A DNA stretch of 8,904 bases from Clostridiaceae bacterium UBA6110 (GTDB taxonomy: Bacteria > Bacillota > Clostridia > Clostridiales > Clostridiaceae), in NCBI GenBank assembly GCA_002428415.1, contig DIWI01000086.1:32702-41605 (forward strand), read 5' to 3'. This document shows positions 1-6,480 of the stretch, one piece after another (positions within the stretch are counted from its first letter, which is position 1; every line of letters begins with the position of its first letter). The notes under the pieces are model-generated. The model had not been told where the DNA came from. It saw nothing but the letters and a program-made list of their open reading frames with translations, and did not search any database. A program made the translations under genes and the position numbers.

Positions 1-1148
1 AGGATGAATTTCACCCTTTCCCTCAGGTCTTCGAATTCTTCGACCCTGAATATGAATGCGTAATCTCCAAGCGCCTTGGACAGTATCTTCGGTATCTCTC
101 CATGATAAAGTATCCCTGTATTATACCGGTATACCACCTCGTCCACTGAATTCCTGTAATTGGCTGTAAGCTTCCTTCCTGTATATACACAGTAGTATTT
201 TCCAGGAAGAATCGCATCATATGTGTTTCTTGCCACCACCTGAGCATACTGCCTGTACATGTCGATGTCATTGGCAAAGTTCCATATGTCCACAGAGTAG
301 CCTCCGGGTGGTCTGATGTTTACCTCAAGGGCTACAAGCTCTCCAAGCTTTGTCCTGAAGAATTCGATGTGGAAGAACCTCTCTTTAAGACCGAAGGCTG
401 CTACAGCCTTTCTTCCCATCTCTTCAAGGTCATCAGGAATATTCTTCTGTGAATAATAGAAGATATCAAGGTCTGAATTCACTACATCCATTATCCCGTT
501 GCTGAATATGAAGCTTGAAGAGAATACAACATCCCCATCCTGGTCGACAAGGCCATCATAGCTGTGTATGTCGCCTTCGATATACTCCTCAAGGATATAC
601 TCTTTTCCTGCCCTGGTGCTGAAGAAGTCCGAAACATCCCTGTCGCTTACAAGGAGCATGGTATCCTGAGCGCCTACTCCCATGTCTGGCTTTACCACCA
701 CGGGGTAGCCATATTCTGAAACCAGGACCATAGCTTCCTCTTCGTCCTTCACGACAGCGCCTCTTGCTACCGGAATACCGCATGACCTGAAGACTTCCTT
801 CATCTTCGACTTGTACTTCATCTTGTCCATGTCACAGCTCTTGAGTCCAGGTACATTGAAGTCAGTGCGCAGTCTTGCATCCTGCATCAGCCAGTGCTCA
901 TTGTGGGACTCGATCCTGTCGATCTTCCCGTACTTATGCGTAAAGTACCCTATGGCCTTCAGCATTTCATCGTAGTTTTCCATATTCTCTACCCTGTAAT
1001 ATTCCGTCAGGGTTCTTTTAAGGTCGTTGTTCAATTCGTCATACTTATCCTGTCCAAGCCCCAGAACATTTACGCCCTCTGCCTTCAGCCTTACAGCGAA
1101 GTTTGAATAGCCCCTTGGGAAATTGGGTGATATGAAAACATAGTTCAT
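1..1148 (-). CDS. ATP-grasp domain ligase of unknown substrate (3' end beyond window)
   Basis: The frame is open from an ATG at 1148 to the left edge, giving 382 codons with no stop. A GGAAGGCGGG ribosome binding site lies about 8 bases upstream of this ATG. Residues 1-110 form a pre-ATP-grasp region beginning MNYVFISPNFP. The ATP-grasp fold follows: the lysine in PVVVKPDMGVGA (K153) and the glycine-rich loop after it contact ATP phosphate, EEYIEGD (187-193) is the adenine hinge, and HIEFF plus LEVNIRPPGG (260-283) carry the usual metal-binding Glu and Asn (E262, E275, N277). Residues 284-382 would be the C-terminal lid or partner domain. Enzymes of this fold join a carboxylate to an amine or similar nucleophile through an acyl-phosphate, using ATP. 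The layout resembles the carbamoyl-phosphate-synthase-like/BL00235 group, but nothing visible fixes the substrate. No signal peptide, so cytoplasmic. It is transcribed alone, away from the nitroreductase remnant. Confidence 0.85.
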   Translation of the reverse strand, partial: MNYVFISPNFPRGYSNFAVRLKAEGVNVLGLGQDKYDELNNDLKRTLTEYYRVENMENYDEMLKAIGYFTHKYGKIDRIESHNEHWLMQDARLRTDFNVPGLKSCDMDKMKYKSKMKEVFRSCGIPVARGAVVKDEEEAMVLVSEYGYPVVVKPDMGVGAQDTMLLVSDRDVSDFFSTRAGKEYILEEYIEGDIHSYDGLVDQDGDVVFSSSFIFSNGIMDVVNSDLDIFYYSQKNIPDDLEEMGRKAVAAFGLKERFFHIEFFRTKLGELVALEVNIRPPGGYSVDIWNFANDIDMYRQYAQVVARNTYDAILPGKYYCVYTGRKLTANYRNSVDEVVYRYNTGILYHGEIPKILSKALGDYAFIFRVEEFEDLRERVKFI

Positions 1149-1212
1149 GTTGATCCCGCCTTCCGATATTTGCCTGCCTGCGACACGCCTGCCAGACAAC
1201 TGAATTTTCTTA

Positions 1213-1242
1213 ATTATAGCACGATTTACGCCCAAACGACAA
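1213..1242 (-). promoter_or_regulatory. SigA-type promoter of the ATP-grasp gene
   Basis: On the minus strand there is a perfect TATAAT (-10, 1213-1218) and TTGTCG (-35, 1237-1242, four of six consensus bases) with an 18-base spacer. Transcription would begin near 1206, leaving a leader of about 58 bases before the ATG at 1148. Confidence 0.6.
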
Positions 1243-1412
1243 AAAAGCAACGCGTCAAATGCTACGCGCATAGCCCGTGAACTTCATCTGGCAGAAATAC
1301 GCTCTAATTTCCGGTAATCCAATTCTTTCACCTTAGAAGGAAACATCTGTAGATACGATTGAGGATATGAATGGAGAATAACGATTGTAAAAAATTTAAG
1401 CATGATAGAAAT

Positions 1413-1440
1413 TTGTCAAACAGAAGAGTAAAATTATTAA
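1413..1440 (+). promoter_or_regulatory. Candidate promoter for the nitroreductase remnant
   Basis: TTGTCA (1413-1418, five of six -35 consensus bases) is followed after 16 bases by TATTAA (1435-1440, four of six -10 bases). It points toward the gene at 1661 but would leave a leader of over 200 bases, and this stretch is AT-rich, so chance is a real alternative. Confidence 0.3.
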
Positions 1441-1660
1441 TATAGAAGTGATTAGTAAGTGAGGGTTGCGCGAGAACCTGAGAATAACCTGAAAGCATCT
1501 CCTTTTTTTATTATCGCATTGTTTACTTTGTGGTTTCAAATTGGACGCTGGTTTGCTTACCATGCAACTGCAGCTATTAGAGGTTGTTTCCTCAGGATGT
1601 TGCCGATTCTGACAGCAGCTTAGCTTCATAGAACAGCTAAATATCTGAAGGAGAATTGTC

Positions 1661-2329
1661 ATGGATATAATGGAAATTATGAAATCACGTCATTCTGTAA
1701 GGGCTTTCAATGACAGAAAAATTGATCCTGAAACCGCCGGTATTATTCAATCATTCATAAGCAAATGCAACGAGGAAAGCGGACTTGATTTTAAGCTGGT
1801 GCTTGAAGAACCGAACGCACTTGATTGCTTCAAGTCACACCTCAGGAAATTCAGCAATGCAAAAAACTATGTAGTGCTTGTCGGAAATAAGACAGATGAT
1901 CTGGACGAAAAGATAGGCTACTATGGAGAGAAGGTAGTCCTGAAAGCCACTGAGCTGTGACTTGGTACCTGCTGGGTGGTTAACACATACAGCAAGAAGA
2001 AATGTGAGTACGAATTGAAGGATAACGAAAAGCTGGTCGGTATTATCGCATTTGGCTATTCAGATACGCATGGGGTGCCTCATGATATGAAATCAGTTGA
2101 AAAGCTGAGCAGAGTAAACGGAGATATGCCGGATTGGTTCCGCCGCGGCATGGAGGGTGCCAGATTTGCACCAACATCCTTCAATCAGCAAAAGTTCCTG
2201 TTCACTTTAGATGGAAACAAGGTATCAGCAAAGGCCGGGATAGGAATAGGCGCAAAAATCGACCTCGGAATTGCCAAATGTCATTTTGATCTTTGTGCTG
2301 GCGATGGAGACTGGAAATGGATTAATTGA
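1661..2329 (+). pseudogene. FMN nitroreductase-family gene with one in-frame TGA
   Basis: Two open stretches, 1661-1957 and 1961-2329, lie in the same frame and are separated only by TGA at 1958-1960. Read through, they give one protein of about 222 residues. The N-terminus has the nitroreductase signature SRHSVRAF (residues 9-16), whose Arg and Ser residues normally bind the FMN phosphate. The break falls in ATEL-stop-LGTCWV, which corresponds to the ALGLGTCW-type motif common in the family; a single G-to-T change of GGA to TGA explains it. The second half keeps family features: the APTSFNQQKF segment, the VSAKAGIG stretch, and an IDLGIAKCHF segment near the C-terminus. The start is supported by AAGGAGAA five bases upstream of the ATG. 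Relatives are FMN-dependent NAD(P)H oxidoreductases. The intact remainder suggests a very recent nonsense mutation or a sequencing error. Adjacent genes use ordinary stops and one ends in TGA, so general reassignment of TGA is unlikely. Confidence 0.8.
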
Positions 2330-2369
2330 ATACGATCTATGATCTCTCAATCACCAGCAAGTATTGGGC

Positions 2370-2409
2370 AAAATAAAACCGGACCTGGCAATTTTGTTAT
2401 CAGGTCCGG
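2370..2409 (-). terminator. Factor-independent terminator of the lipoprotein gene, possibly bidirectional
   Basis: A perfect 9-bp stem, CCGGACCTG (2379-2387) with CAGGTCCGG (2401-2409), encloses a 13-base loop. On the minus strand it is followed by TTTTATTTT, 20 bases after the lipoprotein stop codon. On the plus strand the tail is only CTTTCTG, so it may also stop, less efficiently, transcripts from the convergent nitroreductase remnant. Confidence 0.9.
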
Positions 2410-2429
2410 CTTTCTGCGTAATATGAAAT

Positions 2430-3515
2430 TTATGGTTCAATTACCTTGCTGTAGTCAACCTTCAGATACTCGTCCTTATCAAGCAGAATATGCCCCGATT
2501 CATACGTCTTGTCATCTACTGTCAGCATTACCCTTGTCTCACCATAGAAGTCACCGAAGGTATTAGCAACGCTCTGCAGTATCATCGATTCAAACTCAGA
2601 ACCCGCATTCATCTCTGTAACGAATTCCTTTGAAAGGTCAATGTATACCATGCCGTCGTCATTCAAGTACAGGCTGTTGATCTTGGTGTTAGCACTAAGT
2701 ATGTTGGAGTTCTTCTCGGTTCCAACTGCCTTGTAAACATCCTGGAGTATGGTCCTTGTTATGCTGTTGGTCTTGAAGGTTACTTCCTTGTTGACCCTTA
2801 ATAGCTTCGCGTCAACATTAGTGACGTAGAAGGTCATAAGCCTTGTATATGGCTTGTTCTTCGTTACTGTCTTAAGGCTTGATGAAACCTCGTCGGTTCC
2901 CGGATTGTAAACTGTCTTTACAAGTCCTGCGCCCTTAGCATAGTAGTTGATCGTATCTCCGGTTGCTCCGTCTATTGTAACCTCAACTGCCTTGTATTCC
3001 CCGTATGGTACCTTTACGACTACATCTATCCCTGTTATTGTGCTCTTCCTGCCGTCAGGCATCATCCATGTTGTACCCTTGGTTATCGGTGCCTTCAGCA
3101 GTATCTCAGGCTTTCCTGAATCTTTCTTCAGGAAGCTTTCCCTGAAGTACGTCTCGGCCCTTGAATAAACTATCCTGACTTCATCCTCTGTTGCTTCAAT
3201 CACCTTCACAATTTCTGTTCCGCCGTTGTTGTCCCTTATCTGTATCCTGTTACCGTCTATGTAATCGACTGTCCTCGTGAATGTTGCATACTCATTGCCC
3301 ATGCCTTCAAAGATATATTCCACATCGCCTTCAAACGGGAAGTAGTCCTTCACTGAAACAGTCTCAGGTGTTTCCGGCACAGACGGAGTTGATGGCGAAT
3401 TTGTTGAAGTAGGAGCATTTGTCGGAGCTGTGGTTGGCGTAGCAGGCTTTGCGCCGCATGCGAACAGAAGCGATAGACAAGCCACCATTCCCACTGTCCT
3501 TATAATCTTTTTCAT
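2430..3515 (-). CDS. Secreted lipoprotein with C-terminal GerMN domain
   Basis: 361 residues. Residues 1-20 are a lipoprotein signal peptide: a basic start (MKKIIR), a hydrophobic core, and the lipobox LFAC with the lipidated Cys at 20. Residues 21-55 are a Thr/Pro/Ser-rich linker that would hold the body away from the membrane. Residues 56-220 are a mostly beta region I cannot name (it contains DYFPFEGDVEYIFEG and KGTTWMMPDGRKS). Residues 225-345 match the GerMN pattern: a YVTNVDAKLL strand, a helix SITRTILQDVYKAV, then INSLYLNDDGMVYIDLSKEF, a second helix and a GETRVMLTVDDK strand. GerMN domains occur in the spore germination and sporulation protein GerM and in many Firmicute cell-surface lipoproteins; their ligand is poorly known. 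The ATG at 3515 follows AGAGGGGTG at 8 bases. The protein should be anchored on the outer face of the membrane. It is flanked by terminators on both sides and is therefore monocistronic. Confidence 0.88.
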   Translation of the reverse strand: MKKIIRTVGMVACLSLLFACGAKPATPTTAPTNAPTSTNSPSTPSVPETPETVSVKDYFPFEGDVEYIFEGMGNEYATFTRTVDYIDGNRIQIRDNNGGTEIVKVIEATEDEVRIVYSRAETYFRESFLKKDSGKPEILLKAPITKGTTWMMPDGRKSTITGIDVVVKVPYGEYKAVEVTIDGATGDTINYYAKGAGLVKTVYNPGTDEVSSSLKTVTKNKPYTRLMTFYVTNVDAKLLRVNKEVTFKTNSITRTILQDVYKAVGTEKNSNILSANTKINSLYLNDDGMVYIDLSKEFVTEMNAGSEFESMILQSVANTFGDFYGETRVMLTVDDKTYESGHILLDKDEYLKVDYSKVIEP

Positions 3516-3549
3516 TCTTTTGCACCCCTCTTATAGGTCCTTTTCTTTA

Positions 3550-3589
3550 CCATAGAAATATTATGGCAATTACCAAAGTATTACCTTGG
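3550..3589. promoter_or_regulatory. Two tandem 17-bp dyads, candidate operators
   Basis: CCATAGAAATATTATGG (3550-3566) has perfect 5-bp outer arms, and CCAAAGTATTACCTTGG (3573-3589) is palindromic except for one mismatched pair and the central base. Their centres are 23 bp apart, about two helical turns, and they agree at 11 of 17 positions, including the outer CCA and TGG-like ends. They sit just downstream of the TATAAT box, where a repressor dimer would block initiation or early elongation. They could instead be weak RNA hairpins in the leader. No regulator is encoded in the window. Confidence 0.4.
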
Positions 3590-3605
3590 CACTTGTTATG
3601 ATTTA

Positions 3606-3611
3606 ATTATA
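3606..3611 (-). promoter_or_regulatory. -10 box of the lipoprotein promoter
   Basis: A perfect TATAAT on the minus strand lies about 90 bases before the lipoprotein ATG. No TTGACA-like -35 is present at 16-18 bases (the sequence there is around AACCTT) and there is no extended -10, so the promoter may be weak or need an activator. Confidence 0.45.
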
Positions 3612-3670
3612 GAACATGGATACTTGTGAAGGTTACTAACAGTTAACAATCCGGTTCTAATTTCATTGCA

Positions 3671-3697
3671 ATTTAAAGGCCGCCTTTTCAGGCGGCC
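3671..3697 (-). terminator. Terminator of the first adhesin gene
   Basis: A GC-only 7-bp stem, GGCCGCC (3678-3684) with GGCGGCC (3691-3697), around a 6-base loop, followed on the minus strand by TTTAAATT. It begins 17 bases after the adhesin stop codon and separates this gene from the lipoprotein gene downstream. Confidence 0.85.
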
Positions 3698-3713
3698 CCG
3701 GGATCTAAATCTG

Positions 3714-6341
3714 TCAGGTCCTCTTTCTCCTCATAAGGAGAACTCCACCGATTACTGCTAATGCTCCAAGAGCGTACAGCAGCTCGCTTGGTATGCCTCC
3801 TGTCTGAGGAAGCTCTTCCTCCTCGGTGTTAGGTATCTCTACATTGAATACAAGCCCTGTCCTGTCAATCTTTATTGAATAGGTCTGGGTCGTAAGCACG
3901 TAGCCTTCAGGTGCAAGGATCTCAGATATAATGTACTCGCCTACTGGCAGCACTGCCTTCACGAGTCCATCTGCACCGCTTGTGCCTTCAAACACCACAG
4001 TTCCGGCCTTGTCCTTGATTACAACCTTTGCTCCGGCAAGGACTGTCTTGGTAATTGAGTCTATCTTCTTGATCGTTATGTCTCCCATTATCTTGACATT
4101 CACTACCATCGAAGGTGTAGGTATTACAGTCTTTCCCTGCTCCGTAATGGCTACAGGTATTACTATGGTGCTCTTCTCATAGCCTGCCGGTGCGCTGATC
4201 TCCCTGATGTTGTACTCACCGAAGTCTACATCCTTGAACCATACAAGCCCGTCTGTGAGGCTTGTGGAGGTCTTGAGAGGTGTCGCAAAGCCTGTGTCAG
4301 CTTTGCTGTAAAGTCCGAATACTGCTCCTGCAAGAGGCATATGCAGTTCGTCATGCTTGTAGGACTCTATGTCTCCCTTGATCCTTGTATTCGTTACGGT
4401 GTAGCCGACGACCAGCTTGTCATATCCAGGTACGGTTACTTCATCAACGCTGTAGGTATATGGGTGTCCATCAAAGTCTGTGACATCCAGATTGTTCCAG
4501 GTGTATTCTACAGTTCCGTTAGGTATCGTAACAGGGTCTCCAACTGGCATAACTTCTCCGCCTGCGATCTTCCTGTACAGCTGAACCTGGATGCTTGGCT
4601 TGACCTCCGGTCCGCCTACCCAGATCTTCTGCAGCGTCACATAGGTCTTTGGAGATACATATTCATTTGTGATCTCCATGCCTTCCTCAGCTTTCTCATA
4701 GTTCTCCGGTACGCCTATTTCCTTAACGGTATAGGTGTATGGATGTCCATCCATGTCAGTTGTCGGCAAGTCTAACCAGGTATATCCTGTCCATCCGCCT
4801 TCAAGCTCAACCTCAGGTCCTACCTTTACAGGCTCTCCTCCCGGAATGCTCCTGTAAAGCTGAAGCATGATGTCCGGCTTCTCTTCTGGTCCGCCTACCC
4901 ATGTCTTCTTAGCCATTATGTCTGTCAGAGGCGGCTCATAGGTGTTTATTACCTCAAGTCCGTCAAGAGTCTTCACATAGTTCTCAGGAACTGCAACCTC
5001 GTCTACCGTGTAGATATAGAGCTTGCCGTCTCCGTCGGTCTTTGGCAAATCCTCCCAAAGATGGCTTGTCTCGCCGTTATGCAGCACAACAGCATCGCCA
5101 ACCATCATCATTTCTCCGCCTTCAATGTGCCTGTAGAGCTGAAGCGAAATGTCAGGCCTTGGAACAGGTCCTCCGACCCATGTCTTCATGCCCTCTACAT
5201 CAATCAGCGGTGATTCATAGGTATTGGTTACCATAAGTCCTGATTCAACCTTGTCATAATTCTCAGGTACTCCGATTTCCTTTACGGTATAGGTGTACAT
5301 ATTGCCTACCGGGTCTGTCTTTGGCATATCCTCCCAGGTTACTGTTGTGGTTCCATTAGGAAGGTCCTTCGGGTCACCAACAGCCATCGGCTCTCCGCCA
5401 GATATGCTTCTGTACAGCTGGAATGATACTGTAGGCCTTGGACTAGGTCCGCCTACCCATACCTTTGTAGCTGTAACATCTATCAGCGCTACCTTGATCT
5501 TGTTCGTTATCGTAAGAGAAGCGTCAGGGAAATCCCCGGTGAATTCAATCACTCCGTCATTGGTTATCGTAACCTCATACAGGTCTCCGTAGCCTGGCTC
5601 GGTAACAGTATAGGTTCCAGGTTCAAGGTTCTCGATTACAATGTGTGAGCCACTGGTTACTGTCCTGTACATTGTAGGTGTTCCATTGTCGCTGGTAATG
5701 ACTATGTCAAATTCTCTTGCCTCTGCAAGAGGATCGCCGTTTGCGTCAAGAAGCACCTTGTTTATTGTAAGGTCTCCCAGATATATTATGTCATTCCTCA
5801 TCATTGATACTGTCTTGTCAGCTCCGAGCAGCCTGTACTGCAGGCTCGCGCCTGGCCATTCTGCTGCGTTGTCGGAAAGCTGAGCCTTAAATTTCAGCGT
5901 AAATTCCTCTATTGCGACGAATTTCGCGATGTCTTCGATTTTAAGCGTAAATGTCAGGATGTCACCGACTACGACAGGTGTCGTGATCGAGTAGCCTCCA
6001 ACTATCTCAGCAGGCTCGCTACCTGGAGTGAAATCATCCAGTCCCTCATAAAGTACGAAGTATCCTGCATGCTCATAGCCAATTATCCCGCCATTATTGT
6101 AATCCAGTTCAACTGTAAACTCCGTCGGTATTCCATCATAGCTGTTGACACCGAACTTCAGGTCAACCCAGTCAAGCTCCATATATCCCTTTATGGCACC
6201 TGTCGTCCACAAGCTGTTAGCCTTGTGCCAGCCTTCAAGCGTATAACCCGTATTTGCAAGCGCAGATTTTGTCGCTACTAGTGAAAATACCATCATGAAT
6301 GCGACGGTGAGCGATAGCAGCTTCTTTAAGAACCTGTTCAT
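3714..6341 (-). CDS. LPQTG-anchored surface adhesin with Cna_B and SpaA repeats
   Basis: 875 residues from the ATG at 6341. A TTG 18 bases upstream is also in frame, but the AAGGAGG site lies between the two and fixes the start at 6341. Residues 1-29 are a Sec signal peptide ending SALA. Residues 30-185 are a head domain I cannot classify. Residues 188-283 form a Cna_B-like module (K195, E248, N280). Four Cna_B repeats of about 90 residues follow (287-374, 380-468, 472-561, 566-652), each opening with K-x-W-V-G-G-P and ending with N-T or N-E. Their predicted isopeptide Lys/Glu/Asn are K293/E355/N373, K386/E448/N466, K479/E541/N559 and K572/E634/N651. Two SpaA-type modules follow (655-748; 753-838, K759/E807/N838) with E-box-like ISAPAGY and ILAPEGY. 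LPQTG (844-848), a hydrophobic segment and RRKRT form the sortase signal. The protein should be covalently wall-linked as a stiff stalk displaying the head. No pilin YPK motif is seen, so an adhesin is favoured over a pilus shaft. Stop codon is TGA. Confidence 0.92.
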   Translation of the reverse strand: MNRFLKKLLSLTVAFMMVFSLVATKSALANTGYTLEGWHKANSLWTTGAIKGYMELDWVDLKFGVNSYDGIPTEFTVELDYNNGGIIGYEHAGYFVLYEGLDDFTPGSEPAEIVGGYSITTPVVVGDILTFTLKIEDIAKFVAIEEFTLKFKAQLSDNAAEWPGASLQYRLLGADKTVSMMRNDIIYLGDLTINKVLLDANGDPLAEAREFDIVITSDNGTPTMYRTVTSGSHIVIENLEPGTYTVTEPGYGDLYEVTITNDGVIEFTGDFPDASLTITNKIKVALIDVTATKVWVGGPSPRPTVSFQLYRSISGGEPMAVGDPKDLPNGTTTVTWEDMPKTDPVGNMYTYTVKEIGVPENYDKVESGLMVTNTYESPLIDVEGMKTWVGGPVPRPDISLQLYRHIEGGEMMMVGDAVVLHNGETSHLWEDLPKTDGDGKLYIYTVDEVAVPENYVKTLDGLEVINTYEPPLTDIMAKKTWVGGPEEKPDIMLQLYRSIPGGEPVKVGPEVELEGGWTGYTWLDLPTTDMDGHPYTYTVKEIGVPENYEKAEEGMEITNEYVSPKTYVTLQKIWVGGPEVKPSIQVQLYRKIAGGEVMPVGDPVTIPNGTVEYTWNNLDVTDFDGHPYTYSVDEVTVPGYDKLVVGYTVTNTRIKGDIESYKHDELHMPLAGAVFGLYSKADTGFATPLKTSTSLTDGLVWFKDVDFGEYNIREISAPAGYEKSTIVIPVAITEQGKTVIPTPSMVVNVKIMGDITIKKIDSITKTVLAGAKVVIKDKAGTVVFEGTSGADGLVKAVLPVGEYIISEILAPEGYVLTTQTYSIKIDRTGLVFNVEIPNTEEEELPQTGGIPSELLYALGALAVIGGVLLMRRKRT
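4386..5483 (-). repeat. Four tandem Cna_B coding repeats in the first adhesin
   Basis: Four units of about 260-280 bases encode residues 287-652. The recurring protein pattern is K-x-W-V-G-G-P, then QLYR-x-I, GGE, an NG or GG turn, a W-x-D/N-L/M segment, YTV-x-E-x-x-VP, and a closing N-T/E-Y/R. The repeats are clearly diverged at the DNA level, so they are old units rather than fresh slippage products. Confidence 0.85.
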
Positions 6342-6343
6342 GG

Positions 6344-6433
6344 TTAAGCCTCCTTCCAAAGACTTTCATATATCAGAATGTGTAACAATACAAAAACCCT
6401 GAGTATCCTCAAGGTTCCCAGGCTTTTCTTCAT
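6344..6433 (-). CDS. Possible 29-residue leader peptide or small membrane protein
   Basis: A 29-codon ORF begins at ATG 6433, preceded by GAAAGGA at 7 bases, and ends with TAA at 6346-6344, two bases before the adhesin ATG and in a different frame. The product starts MKKSLGTLRILR and continues with a hydrophobic stretch (VFVLLHILIY) ending ESLWKEA: a basic start plus a short membrane-like segment. The terminator-like hairpin at 6392-6416 falls inside it. It could be a real small protein, a leader peptide whose translation controls the hairpin or couples to the adhesin, or a chance ORF in a structured leader. I know no family for it. Confidence 0.35.
   Translation of the reverse strand: MKKSLGTLRILRVFVLLHILIYESLWKEA
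6349..6355 (-). promoter_or_regulatory. Ribosome binding site deciding the adhesin start
   Basis: AAGGAGG lies seven bases before the ATG at 6341. It sits inside the last codons of the small upstream ORF, so ribosomes finishing that ORF would terminate directly on the adhesin start region. Confidence 0.85.
6392..6416 (-). terminator. Terminator-like hairpin in the adhesin leader (possible attenuator)
   Basis: On the minus strand ACCTTGAG (6415-6408) pairs fully, with one G-T wobble, to CTCAGGGT (6403-6396) across a GATA loop, and the stem can extend by one A-T pair. TTTTT (6396-6392) and then GTATTGTT follow. The stem-plus-U-tract form is that of an intrinsic terminator, placed about 50 bases before the adhesin start and after a good promoter, which is the position of an attenuator. 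Confidence 0.5.
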
Positions 6434-6464
6434 CACGTTTTCCTTTCAGGATAATAAAGCCCGG
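6404..6464 (-). promoter_or_regulatory. Structured leader with mutually exclusive pairings
   Basis: Two pairings can be read by eye. First, CCGGGCTTT (6464-6456) pairs along its whole length with AAAGCCTGG (6426-6418), enclosing a small hairpin TCCT-GAA-AGGA (6451-6441). Second, TATCCT plus AAGG (6453-6448 and 6445-6442) can pair with CCTT plus AGGATA (6414-6411 and 6409-6404), ten base pairs around a small internal loop. This second pairing uses the 5' arm and loop of the terminator hairpin and would prevent it, as an antiterminator would. It also buries the small ORF's ribosome binding site. The core does not match any riboswitch class I can recall, including c-di-GMP-I and II. Confidence 0.4.
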
Positions 6465-6480
6465 TTCCTCGCCATTAAAA

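Larger units (their letters stand above)
1149..1660. other. Intergenic region between divergent ATP-grasp and nitroreductase genes
   Basis: About 510 bases with no credible gene. The left part holds the ATP-grasp promoter. The right part would be the leader of the nitroreductase remnant. A T-run at 1502-1508 lacks a convincing stem before it. A small inverted repeat, TTAGCT (1620-1625) and AGCTAA (1635-1640), lies just before the nitroreductase ribosome binding site. I recognise no known riboswitch or T-box core here. Confidence 0.5.

Noticed and set aside
1485..1508. Possible terminator ending in the T-run before the nitroreductase
   Set aside because: Only a loose GAGA/TCTC pairing precedes the T-run; the stem is too short and the loop too long.
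1396..1662. 88-codon minus-strand ORF before the nitroreductase
   Set aside because: It has no ribosome binding site and a cysteine/serine-rich sequence without domain features, and it overlaps the nitroreductase leader.
1958..1996. Selenocysteine or recoded Gly at the in-frame TGA
   Set aside because: No convincing bacterial SECIS hairpin follows the TGA, the family has Gly and not Cys at this position, and TGA serves as a normal stop for the adhesin at 3714.
4341..5592. Several long plus-strand ORFs opposite the first adhesin
   Set aside because: They are antisense shadows of the repeat-coding frame, lack ribosome binding sites, and recur opposite the second adhesin for the same compositional reason.
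6342..6359. Alternative TTG start for the first adhesin, adding MEGGLT
   Set aside because: The ribosome binding site AAGGAGG lies within those six codons and is correctly spaced for the ATG at 6341.
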